A stretch of 64,000 nucleotides of DNA, taken from positions 14,787,672 through 14,851,671 of the forward strand of contig CM022669.1 of the NCBI GenBank assembly GCA_012295275.1. Reading direction: 5' to 3'. This document shows, piece by piece, positions 1 to 13,363 of this stretch; the first letter of the stretch is position 1; each line of letters opens with the position of its first letter. The translations under genes and the position numbers were made by a program. The notes beneath the pieces were generated by a model. It was not told the DNA's origin, did no database searches, and was given only the letters and a program-made list of their open reading frames with translations. The stretch comes from Chrysomallon squamiferum. Its lineage: Eukaryota; Mollusca; Gastropoda; Neomphalida; Peltospiridae.

Positions 1-1989
1 ACAAGTTTCCATTTTAATGGTCCGCTTAACGATATAACCGAGGACTATAAAAATGAGTTGAGTGATAGTAAAAACCACATGACGCCATAGAGCCGAGGAC
101 TGTAAACGTGTGTTGTGTGTTTTGTTGAAATATATTTGTCCTTCTTTTCTTCGTACCCTCAGTCGGATAAACTACACTTTTGACTTCATAAATCATATTT
201 CTAGCCTCATAAATTATGCTTTTAATCTAGTAGATTATACTTATAATCTGAAATATTATACCCATAAACTGCTAAATTATACTTAATAACCACGTAAATT
301 ATAATTTTTTAACCAACCCTTTCGATGTCTTGTAATGTTAAATGGTTGTTGATATCTACTATGTGTGTGTGTGTGGTGATATTAAATGATTTAGCTGTGT
401 ATGAAGCAGATACACCTACACTTGTCTGTGTCTCTCTGTTGTCTATTCCTCTCTCTGTCTGTCTGCCAAAACTCTTTAAAAAACATTCACACAACATGAA
501 AAAATCCAGAGTAAGCTATTTCCTAGGGAAAGACAGACGTATTAAAGACTTCATGCTGATAGTCCTTGGAGTGGTACTAGTCACTGACTTTCAGTATAAT
601 CTGTCAGAGAGAGAAAACAACAAATAACAATCCCTGATATATGCACAAAACAGCAAACATTTCCTACAGGTTGCGGACGGTTATTTTTACTTCAGCTCGT
701 TATAGAATTTTTAAAGATTAGCCATTATCCAAAAAAACAACAACAGAAAAATAATGTTGATTTTCGGAAGAGAAAAAAATGTTTTTCTTCAACATATTAA
801 ATATCGTTCTGGCTAAATGGTTATTGGTTTTATTGTGCAATAACATTCCAGTAATATAACCAGGTCGTGGAATGAAGATGGTTATCAGCAAAGCGTGTAA
901 TAGGCCCGGTCCGTCTAACCTTGGCACGCCCTTTTCAGAATTTCAGAAACACGACAGTTTAATGTCAGTGGTGGACCATCTGAACCTGGGCTGTTTACAA
1001 CGTCACTGGAAACTTACGTCGGGTTCGGGAGTCTTTAAAGTGATGGCTTCGTCTTTGAAATATAATCGGATTTCAGCGTCGCCTTGGAAGTGCGGTTTAT
1101 TGTGCGATCATAAAACCAATAGATAACATTTTTGTGTGTATGTTTATGTGTTACTGCAACTGTTTGAAAAGTGTGTGTGTGGGGGGGGTGACGGAATAAA
1201 CGATGTTCTGTCATGGACGTAATCTTATAATTTTTTTTTTTTTTTTTTTGAGCAAAATGAAGGTTTGTCAAGATGTCTTGGATTGAACTCGTATTTTGAT
1301 TTTCTGTGTGTCTGACAGAATAATAAAAAAAAAAGATTTAATAGACGAAGAAGGTAGGATCAAGTATCATAAAGGGACATACAGTGCATAAAGTATTTTC
1401 TCACGTAACTTTGTTGTTTTTGCATTGTCGCCATGAAATAAATGTATTTATTATTATTATTATTATTATTATTGTTCTCCCGGTGATCTTCATAAACAAA
1501 AGGTCAATCAGTTATTTCTTTTCTTCAATTAGTACATACTTAGTTTCATAATCTAATCATTGTGACACTTTTAAAAATTAGCATTGTCTTTAAGATATCA
1601 AGCAAGATTTAAAAACGTCGATTAAATTGTATTAATTAATCACGATTATTTATTTGGCAAATTTAATACTGATCTTAGCACGAAGACAAGAACATATCAA
1701 GGTTAAAGAACATGTGGTAAAAAATATAAGGTTTGGCACAAATGGTCAGGGGCCTGCTTTAGGTTGTCAAGTAGTCACAGAGGCTAACTTAAAAGTCCGA
1801 CCTCCAGGCTGAGTGTCAGCGGTGGCTGTTGTGAAATGCTGTCACATTATGTTGAGTGCATTTCTCGTTTATACGATGCCAGCGTTAAGCTGAATTCCAC
1901 AAAGTGAAGTCTTTTTCCGAGTGTAAATACGAAAGTGTAACTGACGCATTCCAGCTGAGCACATATACTAGACAGACTTTGAGAGTTTT

Positions 1990-2000
1990 GTGTGTGTGTG

Positions 2001-2045
<45 letters not shown>

Positions 2046-2060
2046 CCTCCCTCCCTCCGA
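1990..2060 (+). repeat. (GT)n/(TC)n/(CCTC)n microsatellite
   Basis: A compound simple repeat; all ORFs across it are low-complexity artefacts. Confidence 0.95.
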
Positions 2061-2723
2061 CAGTCACTTTCTTTCTGTTTATCCAAACTTATCTCTCTCC
2101 CTATGTTTCTTTTATTTAAAAAAAAAATTAAAATGCTTTCGTTATTTTAAAATACACTTTGAATACACCGTTCTAACTGAATATACAGTTAACCAATATG
2201 AAGTATTCTTATTTACACTCAATATTACATATATTATATATTAGCCCATACCTCCTGTTGCTTTATTTTTTACAATCAGTACCACAATACTCAAAACAAA
2301 ACATACACAATGAACACTGGCATAGGGAAATTAATTAACAAGCAAAGCCGTAGGTATTAATAATAATGATGTACAACAGTGAAACTTTGCTGGCACCTTG
2401 GACAGCTCCTTATACCTAACATCCATGCTCTTCTCTTAATGATTTATTCAAATTCTATGTATGAGAAATCCATACGCCTCTGGTTGACAGAAATATTTTG
2501 CCTTGGTGACACCGCATTTGTCACGGACACTGTAGTGGTAGCTGTTTTTGTACGACGGCCCACACGCCGCAGTGTGATTGATGGTCTGCTAGGACATTAA
2601 ATTAGAGAACAATAATGCGTCTGTTGGTCTGATAATGGGAAACGGTTTTTCAGCGGAAGCTTATGGCAATGACATCGTAATACGATAAGACAAATCAACG
2701 TTCTTTGTTTCTTGTTTTCCTTT

Positions 2724-2930
2724 TATGTATGTATGTATGTGTGTATGTATGTATGTATGTATGTATGTATGTGTATGTATGTATGTATGTATGTGTGTGT
2801 ATGTATGTATGTATGTATGTATGTGTGTGTGTATGTATGTGTGTGTTTGTATGTTTATGTATGTATGTATGTAATGTATGTTTGTATGTATGTATGTAGT
2901 AATGTATTTGTGTATATATGTTTGAATGTA

Positions 2931-2963
<33 letters not shown>

Positions 2964-3255
2964 ATGTGTGTATGTGTAGTAGTAGTAGTAGTTGTAGTAA
3001 TGGTCTGATGATGGTGGGGATGATGGTGTTGACGGTGGTGGTCGTAGTTGTGCTAACAGTGACGATGGAGCCAGTAGCAGTATTAATAATAGTAGTAGTA
3101 GTAGTAGTGGTAGAAGTAGAAGATAGAAGTATAAGTAATAGAAGTAATAGCAGAAGAAAATGTAGTATCTAGAAGTAGTAGTAGAAGTAGTAGTAATAGT
3201 AGTAATAGTAATAGCAGTAGCAATAATCGTTGTAGAAATAGAAGCAGTAGTAGGA
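2724..3255 (+). repeat. (ATGT)n followed by (AGT)n microsatellite block
   Basis: Tetranucleotide ATGT/GTGT occupies 2724-2974, then interrupted AGT/AGA triplets run to about 3255. The apparent 210-aa minus ORF is simple-repeat translation. Confidence 0.95.
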
Positions 3256-4323
3256 ATACAAGCAGCAACAATTAATATATTATTTGCTAGCATTTATTTG
3301 TAGAGTATTTATCAAAACAGACAGTCTGTACTGATTTTCGAATAATTCTCAAAATAAATCGAACTGTTCGGTTAGCGTATGATTTCAGCCGTCGTGAAAT
3401 ATTTTCTTCTTGATTCCCTGAAGAAAAGTGAAACGTGCATACTTAGAAATCATATCTGAAAATGCGAAAATTGCTTTGCGATTCAGTCAGAGGATTCAGT
3501 TAAAGGTCTGTACTGCACAGGGACATGGTCTCAATTTCGCTTAAAACTATTTTCAGTCATAAGAAAGTATTGACTTTTTCACTGATGTACTATTTATTGT
3601 CACTTTTAGAATAGCTTTCTTCAGATAAAACATGGATGACAAGACAGTGATAAATTTTGCAGTTCGGATATTGTATTGCCTAAGTTAATGGATCCAACGG
3701 TTACCTTGCACCAAACCAATTTGCGATGGCAATCACATTAACATTTTCCAATAAATTCGAGTTCTTATCTGTTCTTTCATACTGTTCATGTAATAAGTTA
3801 ATGGTGTCTTGGATTTAATCATCTTCGTAAGCAAGGCAATACTGCAGGTCATTACTAAGAAAATCTTGCATTTTAGAATTATCAATTTTCTAAAAAGTCA
3901 TAAAAAGTTCTAGTTCTTTTTTCGTGTTGTGAATTAAGGAATCAGAAGATAACCCTTCTCTGATTTCATTTTTCTATGTAGGTGATTGAACACCTATATT
4001 TGGAATTTAAAACCGAAAACAGTCATAGAAAAACCCCTGCCATAAGATAGTCAACAATTGTTTTGTTTTTAATGAAAGTAACAAAGGCGCAAATTTAAAA
4101 GGGTTTTCATTTGAAACATTTCAGTTTTTCATAAAAAAAAAAAAAACACCCACAAAGTTAAAAAGGGTTTTAACTAAAACAAAAAGACCAGAGTTTCATC
4201 AGTCATATACAGTTTGAACTGTGTCCACAGATTTACTGTAAGACAATTTAATCAGCTAATAATCGCATTTTTCTTCCAGTTGTTAGGACTTTGGAGCACA
4301 CGCAGATCTCGTTCATAAAATAA

Positions 4324-4566
4324 AACAGTGAGAACTTACTCTGTAGCTGTCGTTCGCCACAAGCCTGACTGAATTAAAGAAACAAAAATGTTGTAAATCA
4401 ATCAGAACAGGTGTTACAACTGCCGTTCATAGTTAAACCAATGAGAACTTGTGTAGCAACTGTCGTTTCATATTTAAACCAATCAGAACTGGTATTGCAA
4501 CTGTTGTTTCATTATTAAACCAATGAGAGCTGATTTTACACTCGGAGATCCTCAGCCCATATAAGG
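4324..4566 (+). promoter_or_regulatory. Array of CCAAT boxes on a 41-bp repeat, followed by a CArG/TATA element
   Basis: A degenerate tandem repeat carries TCAATCAG at 4398, CCAATGAG at 4438, CCAATCAG at 4479 and CCAATGAG at 4520, spaced 40, 41 and 41 bp. An older copy without the box starts near 4324. CCAATCA/GR is the NF-Y core. Downstream, CCATATAAGG at 4557-4566 is a perfect CArG box (CC(A/T)6GG, SRF/MEF2-type) that also contains TATAAG. All boxes share the + orientation. If this is a promoter, transcription would start near 4590. A possible weak donor (AAAG|gtaact) sits at 4628, and the first known acceptor of the gene is at 15150. Promoter function is inference. Confidence 0.35.
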
Positions 4567-5147
4567 TTCGAAGACTCCAATAAGGAATTTAAAAAATAAA
4601 AAAGAAGAAGAAAAAGTAATAATAAAGGTAACTAAAACAGCTATAAAAGAATTCCGATGTCAACTGTTAGTTATTAATGATGAAAGTTTTGAACTTAAAA
4701 CATTACATAATTTAAGCTTTTAATGGTTTTTTACTCGCTTCCTTTCAAATAAACTCATATAAATGTTGTTGTTTTTTTTTCAAAAGAAATAATCATTTCA
4801 TTTCACCGTTTTAATTTTTTGTCATCGCTTTTCTGTTTTTATTTTTCTACCTTAGCCGAGGTTTTGAAATACTTTGGCAACGCGTTTAAGCCTTAATTAA
4901 CTTGCCTTTGATAATGCATTCCGTGCACTGTTCTTGATTAAACCGCTTCGGCTGCAAAATAGCTAAACATGTACTTGAACTGTGGCCCAGGTGAAAATGA
5001 GTGGAATTAAACTGAATGTATTAAAATAATTTTATTGATGGGTGGTCCGGCCCATTTCTTTTTTCTAAGTTGGCCTGGTGTGCTACAGAATGCAAGATCG
5101 AAACTCTTTGGTTATTAATATATATCTGTTGATTAAACTACTGTTTA

Positions 5148-5150
5148 CAA

Positions 5151-5185
<35 letters not shown>

Positions 5186-5348
5186 TTTGCACGTGTATAT
5201 TTGTATGTATGAATGTATGTATGTATGTATGAATGAATAAATGAATGAATGTATGAATGAATGAATGAATGAATGAATGAATGTATGTATGTATGAATGA
5301 ATGTATGAATGAATGTATGTATGTGTACATTCATTCATATATATATAT

Positions 5349-5419
<71 letters not shown>

Positions 5420-5492
5420 AAAAAAAAAAAAAAAAAAAAGAGAGATAAAAAAAAAAATAAATTTTAACAAAAAAAAAAAAAAAAAAAAAAAA
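5148..5492 (+). repeat. Compound microsatellite (AT)n(AC)n(ATGA/ATGT)n(GA)n(A)n
   Basis: Successive simple-repeat blocks end in two poly-A runs. Confidence 0.95.
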
Positions 5493-5697
5493 CATTCTTG
5501 AAAACAGAACGGTGAAACCTGATAATTTAATTATCTAAACTTTTCTGACTTAGGCTGCAATCTTTTGAGAACTTTCTGTTTGTGTGTGCAAAGCCTATGA
5601 CACTCGTGATGACAGAATGATTTTTCATAACGGCTTTTGAAGTTTATGTTCCATTCACTCGGCCCGTACCCGAAAAACGTACCGGCAAAAGACGAAG

Positions 5698-5713
5698 TGA
5701 CCTCACCTGACCT
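5698..5713 (-). promoter_or_regulatory. Perfect DR4 nuclear-receptor half-site pair
   Basis: TGACCT-CACC-TGACCT on + reads as two AGGTCA half-sites with a 4-bp spacer on the minus strand. The following TTGG gives an extended CCAAGGTCA half-site on the minus strand (ERR/SF-1 type). The match is exact; function is unknown. Confidence 0.3.
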
Positions 5714-6033
5714 TGGGAATTTTCAGCTTGAATACTTATATGATAAGAAGCTTATCATTGCGCAGTTATATCTTTTGAACGTATACTGGAATACATAAGG
5801 AAAAGAAGTGAACCGAAACGACGCAATGAGCTAACTAAAAATGCTTCGTTGATTTTCGACAATTTACGTCAACTGGAGGTAAATTGACCTACAACTGGGT
5901 TAATTTTTTTCTTTCTTTTTAAATGTCTACAAATTACATATGTTGTTCGAAAACTATGAATTAATTTTTTTATTATTATTTTTTTTTTATTTTAAGTTGG
6001 CCTTTTACTTTCTCTCTTTCTTTTCATTTCTGT

Positions 6034-6123
6034 TACATACCCACATACACACACATATACACACATATACACCCACATATACACCCACATATACACTCAC
6101 ATATACACACACACACACACACA
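6034..6123 (+). repeat. (CACATA)/(AC)n microsatellite
   Basis: Repeated ACACATATACAC/ACCC units. Confidence 0.9.
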
Positions 6124-6548
6124 AACAGTTTTAAAAGGTCGTTCGCAAAACCAACTGGCCAATCTTTATTTACAATAAAGCAAACTGGTAAATGAATACA
6201 TGTCGGCTAGCATTTCATACACAGAGTAAAAAGATCCCTGATAGACTGAGTAATATTTTCCTAATCCTTTCATTCATTTCTCTAATGATAGCTTGTTGTT
6301 TTAATGTTAAACGTCATTATTAGTAAACGTTGATGTCGAGTAAAAGATTGATGGCTACCTCATTAATCGCTCTATGCACATATATTCCTATATACATGTG
6401 TACTTGTTGTAACTTAGCTTATGTAACTATGTACATGTATTTGTCATTGCAAGAGAGATGACGCTTATTATTCATGCGTAGCCTAAAATGCCATTCATAA
6501 TTTTTTTTCTCTGTTATAACCTTACGACTTTTTAACTTTCTTTCGTTG

Positions 6549-6660
<112 letters not shown>

Positions 6661-7987
6661 GCTTTTTAAAACATATTTTTCTGTCCTTTTACTAACGTAT
6701 TTCATAAGGACTTTCTTTCTGAAGATCTAAATCATCTATGTTGCATCTGCACCTGTTAGTGTAATAAAATATATCGTTACATAGTTTTCTATTATATTGG
6801 TTAAAGAAAAAAAAAAAAAAAAAAAAATAAGCATATATATAATAATTATTTAGTATTACGTATTTGTGGCTAACCATTCATTATATATATATATACAGGT
6901 ACAAGTGCTGCGTACAGGTAGAATCCCAACTCGGTTTGTTACTCTAGCGTGAGGCTCTCGTTGTTAAAGGAGCAGCTTGGCGGGAAGATAAATATTGTTG
7001 TTCGTCTGCTCTTTGTCGTGGAAAGTTCGTCTGCTGTTTCTGTTAGTTACTGTTAGTAAATGGTGTCACTTATGTGGTAATTAATATGTCAACTAGAAGC
7101 GTTTATGACCATTCGGGTAATAACATTCTTTTCAGACGGTTCTTTTATTTTTATTGCAGCGTGTCATCCTGCTAATCTTATGAATAAAACCAACAGATAA
7201 AAGAACAAAAAAAATAGAAATGAGGAAGAAGAATGACTTACGCAAGCAGAATATAAAAATAAAAATTATAATAACACTCTAGTACTTTATTTGGTCTGTT
7301 CTATATGAGAGTTGACTTTGTTGGTATGGACCGATATGAAATGAAAAACGTGGCTGGATTTTGCCTGTAAGCTGAAACAGACCTCCCAGTCATAAGGGTC
7401 CTCTATAAATTTCACTTCAATTATTAAATTACGTATCATTATTCTCTGTTAGTACTCATCCAATAGGATCTCGAAGGTTTTTCCACGGATTAAGAGTTTC
7501 AGCACGTCTAAATCAGGCCCTGGTGATAAATGTTCGAGGTCATGTAAAAAAAAAAAAAAAAAAAAACACACAACAAAAACCTTCGTATGAAAAAATGTGA
7601 TATTATGTAGAACGCAGAATAAAGAATCGAAAAACAGAACCTTATATGAAAAGTGTCAGGTCGTATTTCAGTGTGATTGCTTTCTAATTGTACGTCGTGG
7701 TGAAATTTGATTTAACTTGTAGCTTTTAACAGCTCTAAGATATTACAGCATTTTGCTCCGCGAAATCCACGGTTGTTTAATGCTGGTGGAGTCTAAATCA
7801 CGAGCTGACAACCTGTCCACCCACCTGATCCATACTTCGAGGCACCGTTCATGTTAGGGTGTCGTGAAACGTTCGTTCAGTCAACTGTCCACCCTTCGCT
7901 ACTCTGGGGGTGACAACGCGTTTTCCTTTTGTAAAGATTTCATCGATTAACAGTTCTCCTGCACTGGGGTACTAAGCAACAACAACT

Positions 7988-8019
<32 letters not shown>

Positions 8020-8454
8020 TTTTAATGATAAGCTTTTAAATTGCTTAAATCTTCTTTAGATACTAAAATAAAGTTTATGTTAGCTGATTTTTTTTTTTTT
8101 TTTCCCCGAACGTGATATAAATATAATGACAGAACGTGTTAATGCTGTCTTTGCTTATGATTACTGTTAGTACTGAATCTTAGAACTACAAAATGACATG
8201 ACAGTTACGTTTTTGATATTACTGCATCAAGTTCAGTTGAACATTTTTTTTACACAGCACAATTTAATATTTTCACTTTTATTTCTCCTTCTCAGTTCTT
8301 CTTTCAGACCGATTTATTGCTCATCAGCAGCTTGCTCCCAGAACAAAAAGACAAACGATTTTAATCTTCTTTTATGAATAAAATCAATTTTTTCTTTATG
8401 ATTCACTGTCTAGCTTTTCCCACAAGAACAAATTAACAAGGAGAATTAATTGAT

Positions 8455-8727
8455 TTATACGATGAATACGTGGCGTATCAGATTAACGTGATGATTAAAC
8501 GGATCGTTGCTCGGACACGTGTTTTCTTCGTATCGGACACGCGTCACGATACCCCCAGACACGGGCGCGTGTTTACAGTCGGAGCGGATGTGGACAAGCC
8601 GGCCATGTTTTTTCTGGCGTTGGGTTACATTAGAACCGGCTCCTGCCAGGGCGCTCAGCATGAACGCCAGTGTCCACCGCACAATGGACAATAGATTCCA
8701 TTGTTTTCCGTTGTCTTTGAATTCCAT
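8455..8727 (-). CDS. Candidate minus-strand ORF with signal-peptide-like N-terminus (uncharacterised)
   Basis: Within a 116-codon open frame, an internal ATG at 8727 (G at -3 and +4) starts a 90-aa reading frame. The first residues are MEFKDNGKQW, then a hydrophobic stretch at about residues 11-31 (WTLAFMLSALAGAG in its second half). A dibasic QRQKK and two cysteines follow. The DNA is visibly more GC-rich and less repetitive than its surroundings. Both strands are open here, which weakens the coding argument. I recognise no family. It could be a first exon of a minus-strand gene (weak donor candidates lie inside it), or non-coding sequence. Confidence 0.22.
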   Translation of the reverse strand: MEFKDNGKQWNLLSIVRWTLAFMLSALAGAGSNVTQRQKKHGRLVHIRSDCKHAPVSGGIVTRVRYEENTCPSNDPFNHHVNLIRHVFIV

Positions 8728-9700
8728 GGCCAGCGAAGTTCCATTTGTTTTAGCGGCATGTGTTTGAAAACAAAGTCTTCTGCCACCTGCCTCGGCAAAC
8801 ACGGATACATTTCGGTTCTTAAGCGATGTTTATTCAGTGGCGCACCAGCATTTCGTACATTTCACAATATTTACACTTCCTTATGTAAGTACAAAACACT
8901 TAAAAGCTACACAAGCAAATTCATGCCATAGCTGAGGTTCCTTCAACGCAAGCTGCCAGAATATATCATTAACTAAACAGAATCTTCTACTGAACAAATC
9001 CATCTCGATTTAAAATAATAGCAATCCGCATATGAACTACAAAACTTGTATTTGGAAGCAGAATTGTAATGGTAGTTAGTATGAACTACAATTTCATAAG
9101 TAATTAAATGATTGAACTCCTGAAATGTGATGGTTGTTACTAAAAAAACGATTTATTCGGTTTGATTTCAAACATATACTAATATACCAATTTCCTGAAA
9201 GTTTAGACTAATTTCTAATCTGCGGACATTACTGGAATCAAAATGTGCGAAATCACTGCTAATGAATAACATAATTATTTGCTGCTCTTTATCGTATGTT
9301 CTGAATATTACTAATAATAGTTTACAACCAAACAAAAAACCAACAGTAAAATGAACACAATGACTTACAGATGTTTTTTTTATTTCTATGACATTATTTG
9401 ATGATGGACAAATTATATAATTCTAAAAAATTTGATTCCTCTGTGTTTGCAAAAGACTAGTAATAGAATTATTTTCAGAATAGAATTGTTTATACAAATT
9501 ATCTTCTTTTTAGTAGATTTTAAAAAATAACCTCTATAATAATAATAAAAATAAAATCGGTTGCTACTTTGTGATATCAACTGCTAGAGGTCTTAAGTCC
9601 TGTCTATCAAATGGCTTAGCAAGAAACAAGATTTTAGAAAAAGTTGTGCCATCACTGTAGCGAACATAAATTACAAAATAAAATTAGTTTCATTACAAAT

Positions 9701-9703
9701 CAA

Positions 9704-9740
<37 letters not shown>

Positions 9741-9765
9741 AATATATTATATATATATATATAAT
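9701..9765 (+). repeat. Poly-A plus (AT)n
   Basis: An A run followed by alternating AT. Confidence 0.95.
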
Positions 9766-11569
9766 ACAAATAGTATACAATTACATAATTATTACAGAAG
9801 AATTTTTGATCTATTCAAATCAGCTTTATTAATAACATAAAAAAAAAAATAAAAACTGTTATTAATTTTTTCAAAAAATATAAAGCTTTAATATATTAAT
9901 ATATTTGGCGATGGTAGAACAGTCAAATTCTAAATACTTTTATGGTTATAGATTTTCTGTATAAAAAAAAGCACTTAATAATAATAATAATATAAGATTA
10001 CGAAAATTAATCAGTTTTGTTTTAAAAGTCAGACAGTATCATACGTTTATTATATTCACTCTTTTATTTTTTTATTTTTTATCTCCATTGCTTATGAACG
10101 GTAATAGTCTTGACTTAGACCTTGACCTATATTTAGAAAAGTATTTTAGCCATTTTAGTAAATAAGGAAAACCACATTTCTGTCTGAATAAAAAACACAA
10201 AACAATGCTGTATTTGTAACACGTGGTGGAACATGAAGGATTTCAAAAGGTTTCTTTTAGCGATGTCTTGCATCTTGTAACAATGAATATGAGGACATGT
10301 TTGCGTTTTCTAATGTAAAAATTCCGGGTTCGTGCTGCGTTCTAAATACACACCGGAAAAGTTCCCAGTATGAACCGAACTAAGATATGTCAAAGAAAAA
10401 CAGATTTCCAGACAAGAAAAAATAAAAAATAAAAAAAAAATAACAGAAAGAAGGAGAATGGAAGATCTATTATAAACATCTGATATTAGAACATTCCTTA
10501 CATAAACCGAAATAATTAAATGAATACTGAAAGTGCTTTTGTCTTGAGGTAATGCATACTAAGCAGGAACAAGAGTTACGTCATCTGCAGCATCATCTCT
10601 GCCATTACCATCAATAACAACTGCTACAACTGCTACTTCTTTTGTGATTATTATCATTTAAACCGTTTTATTAATGATAACTGTGGGATTTATTTCACCA
10701 CAGTCCTTATAATTATCGCTATCATCAGTATCATCATCATCACTGTCCTATTATTATTATTTGTTTCTTTTCTTTTTGTTTTGTTTTGTTTTGTTTGTTG
10801 TTGACCAAATTTACACAGTCTGTTGTTAGCCTGCAATATCTAACAGTCATCTCTTGAGTTCCACTGTAATCGTAATATCAAAAACAACTTACAGCAAATT
10901 TAAATTCGTCACAGTATCGTGACCACTTTTTATTACATTCAGAAAGGTTACCAGGTCCACTTCAGAAATATCTAATAACAGTTTTTCACCTATTACCATG
11001 GAAACAGATCATTTTGATATTTCTTGTTTCTCTAAAAAAAAAAAAAAAAAAAAAAAAAAGTATTTTCTTCTTTTTCGAACAGGTAACTATAGACAGTTTT
11101 ACCTGTCACAGACAAAATTTACATGTCAACAACATTCTGGCTTTACATATGCGTACTAAACGCTCTTTCTCTCGAACGCACTGTGTCTGAGTGTTTGCTG
11201 TAAATCTGTCTGTGTGTGTACAAACCCTATAGGACTCCCATTCAATGGGTGGTGGGTTTTTTTTAATATAATTTAATTACCCCGCGCAGCAGAAAGCGAA
11301 TTCGTAATGCTGAGGACATTAAAATATCACGGGCATTTCAAACTGACTAACACCAGTCAAAAGAAACAGGCGCAACAGAATGACCGTTGCAGGTAACGCG
11401 CATTTTATGCATGTAATGAAGTGTTGTGTTTATGAAGACGTGGCATGTGGCATGTTTCAGTAGAATGAAGAATTGAGACATGTCAGAAGAGTTCAAGAGT
11501 GAATGATAATAAATAGTTCAAGCGAATAAAGTGTGTAATTTGTTATATTGAACAGTCTGTATTAGTCTA

Positions 11570-11570
<1 letters not shown>

Positions 11571-11636
<66 letters not shown>

Positions 11637-11797
11637 TTCTCTGTCTCTATCTGTCTCTCTCTATCTCTCTCTGTCTCTCTCTGTCTCTTTCACTCTCTCT
11701 CTGTCTTTCTCTGTGTGTGTGCTGATCATTCTTCTTTCCCTCTTTATCTGTCTCTGTCTCTCTGTCCCTCTCTCTGTCCCTCTCTCTGTCTCTCTCA
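11571..11797 (+). repeat. (CT)n and degenerate CTGT microsatellite
   Basis: A pure CT tract to about 11633, then CTGTCTCT variants. Confidence 0.95.
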
Positions 11798-12039
11798 ACG
11801 TCTTCAATAAAAAAATAAAAAAAAAAAGGAATAACAACCAGACGATAAAATAAGCACGGTCCTCATTTTCTACAAATGTTATTTTAAATTATTTTATTTA
11901 TGAAGATTAATGGCAGAAAAGAAAAATCTACGGATATGCACACAAAAATATATACACACTCTCTTACATCATTATGTTGTGTTCACTTACACAGTTACCA
12001 ATAAATGCATATATACACATACACAAATATACAGGTACG

Positions 12040-12140
12040 TATTATATATATATATATATATATATACATACGTACGTATTATATTTGTGTGTATATATAT
12101 ATATACACACACACATACATACACACATACATAAAACAAG
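12040..12140 (+). repeat. (AT)n/(AC)n microsatellite
   Basis: Two AT blocks separated by a small palindrome, ATACGTACGTAT, then CACATA repeats. Confidence 0.9.
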
Positions 12141-12371
12141 CATACATACATACAAAAAACAATATGCAAACACATACACATATAATCCACATGAAAACAC
12201 ATATAACTTATCTTTCCTCGTTATCAAATATATCTTTTTTTGAAGTTGTTTTAATAAATGTATTTCACTGCTAGGTATTCAGTAATCTGCCTTTGTTCCA
12301 AGACGTGTCTGGCAACCTAACATAAAACATTAACGACTTCACTTTAATTGTCAGTCCCCACTTTTTACTTG

Positions 12372-12373
<2 letters not shown>

Positions 12374-12411
<38 letters not shown>

Positions 12412-12495
12412 AGCATACAAACACATGCATACGCATGTGTGTGTGTATGTATGTATGTATGTATGTATCTATGTATGTATGTATGTATGTATGTA

Positions 12496-12526
<31 letters not shown>

Positions 12527-12752
12527 ATGTATCTACGTATGTATGTATGTATGTGTGTGTGTTTGTATGTATGTATGTGTGTGTATGTATGTATGTGTGT
12601 ATCTATGTATGTATGTATGTATGTATGTATGTATGTATGTGTGTATGTGTGTGTGTATGTATGTATCTATGTATCTACGTATGTATGTATGTATGTATGT
12701 GTGTGTGTATGTGGGTATGTATGTATGTATGTATGTGTGTGTATGTATGTAA
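12374..12752 (+). repeat. (AT)n then (ATGT)n microsatellite, about 380 bp
   Basis: ATGT/GTGT/ATCT tetranucleotides. It opens all three frames (MYVCMYVC-type ORFs), none coding. Confidence 0.97.
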
Positions 12753-12914
12753 AAACTCAACATGTACTGCAGCTTTCCCAAAAGAACTGCGACCTGTGGT
12801 AACGACACTGCGAACAACAGCCATTGTGAGAGAGCTATGAAAGGATAGGTCTTTTTTTTTTTTTTTTCTCTTTTTTACAGCACTTTTTATTACGAGTGAT
12901 TAAACATTATGTAC

Positions 12915-13142
12915 GCTCTTAATGTGTGTCAGATAAGAAACAGAGGAGTGTGGTTAAGCGTTCACACCCAGGTAGCATAGTTTCCCAGTCGATGACAGCT
13001 TTTACTGCACACCTTGTGAAGACGTACAGCGAGCGAGCCGGCCATAAAGTTATTTGAGCTGAAGAGTTCAGAAAAGACAGTGCGCTATTGTAATAACCGC
13101 AGGGTCGTGGGATCGTGTCCCTGTACAAGATGTTTATGCCCC
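12915..13142 (+). mobile_element. Decayed tRNA-derived SINE-like fragments
   Basis: GGTCGTGGGATCGTGTCCC at about 13102-13120 closely resembles the B-box/T-arm block (GGTCGTGGGTTCGATTCCC) of tRNA-related SINEs common in molluscs. It is preceded by a possible A-box remnant (GAGCTGAAGAG, about 13056). A second tRNA-like stretch, GTGGTTAAGCG, starts near 12950. No intact tRNA fold or clear tail survives. Confidence 0.4.
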
Positions 13143-13363
13143 CCGGTTGGGAAAAAAAACAATGTGTGGAAGATTTTTTTTAATTATTTTTTATTATTAT
13201 TATTTATTAAAATGTTAAAAGGTATGTGAGTGTGTGTGCGTTTGTGTGTGTGTGTGTGGAAACTGTGTTGATAGAAAAATAAAGTGAATAGCGAATTGAG
13301 CCTCAACACACAGTTTTTATTTTATTATTATTATTATTATTATTTTTTTTTTTTTTTTTAACG

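Noticed and set aside
2661-3293. 210-aa minus-strand ORF, the longest in the window
   Set aside because: It translates (ATGT)n and (AGT)n simple repeats (THTYIH and LLLL/YYYY runs). No domain, and opposite frames are equally open.
12061-12080. ATACGTACGTAT palindrome
   Set aside because: It sits between AT microsatellite blocks and is explained by simple-sequence slippage.
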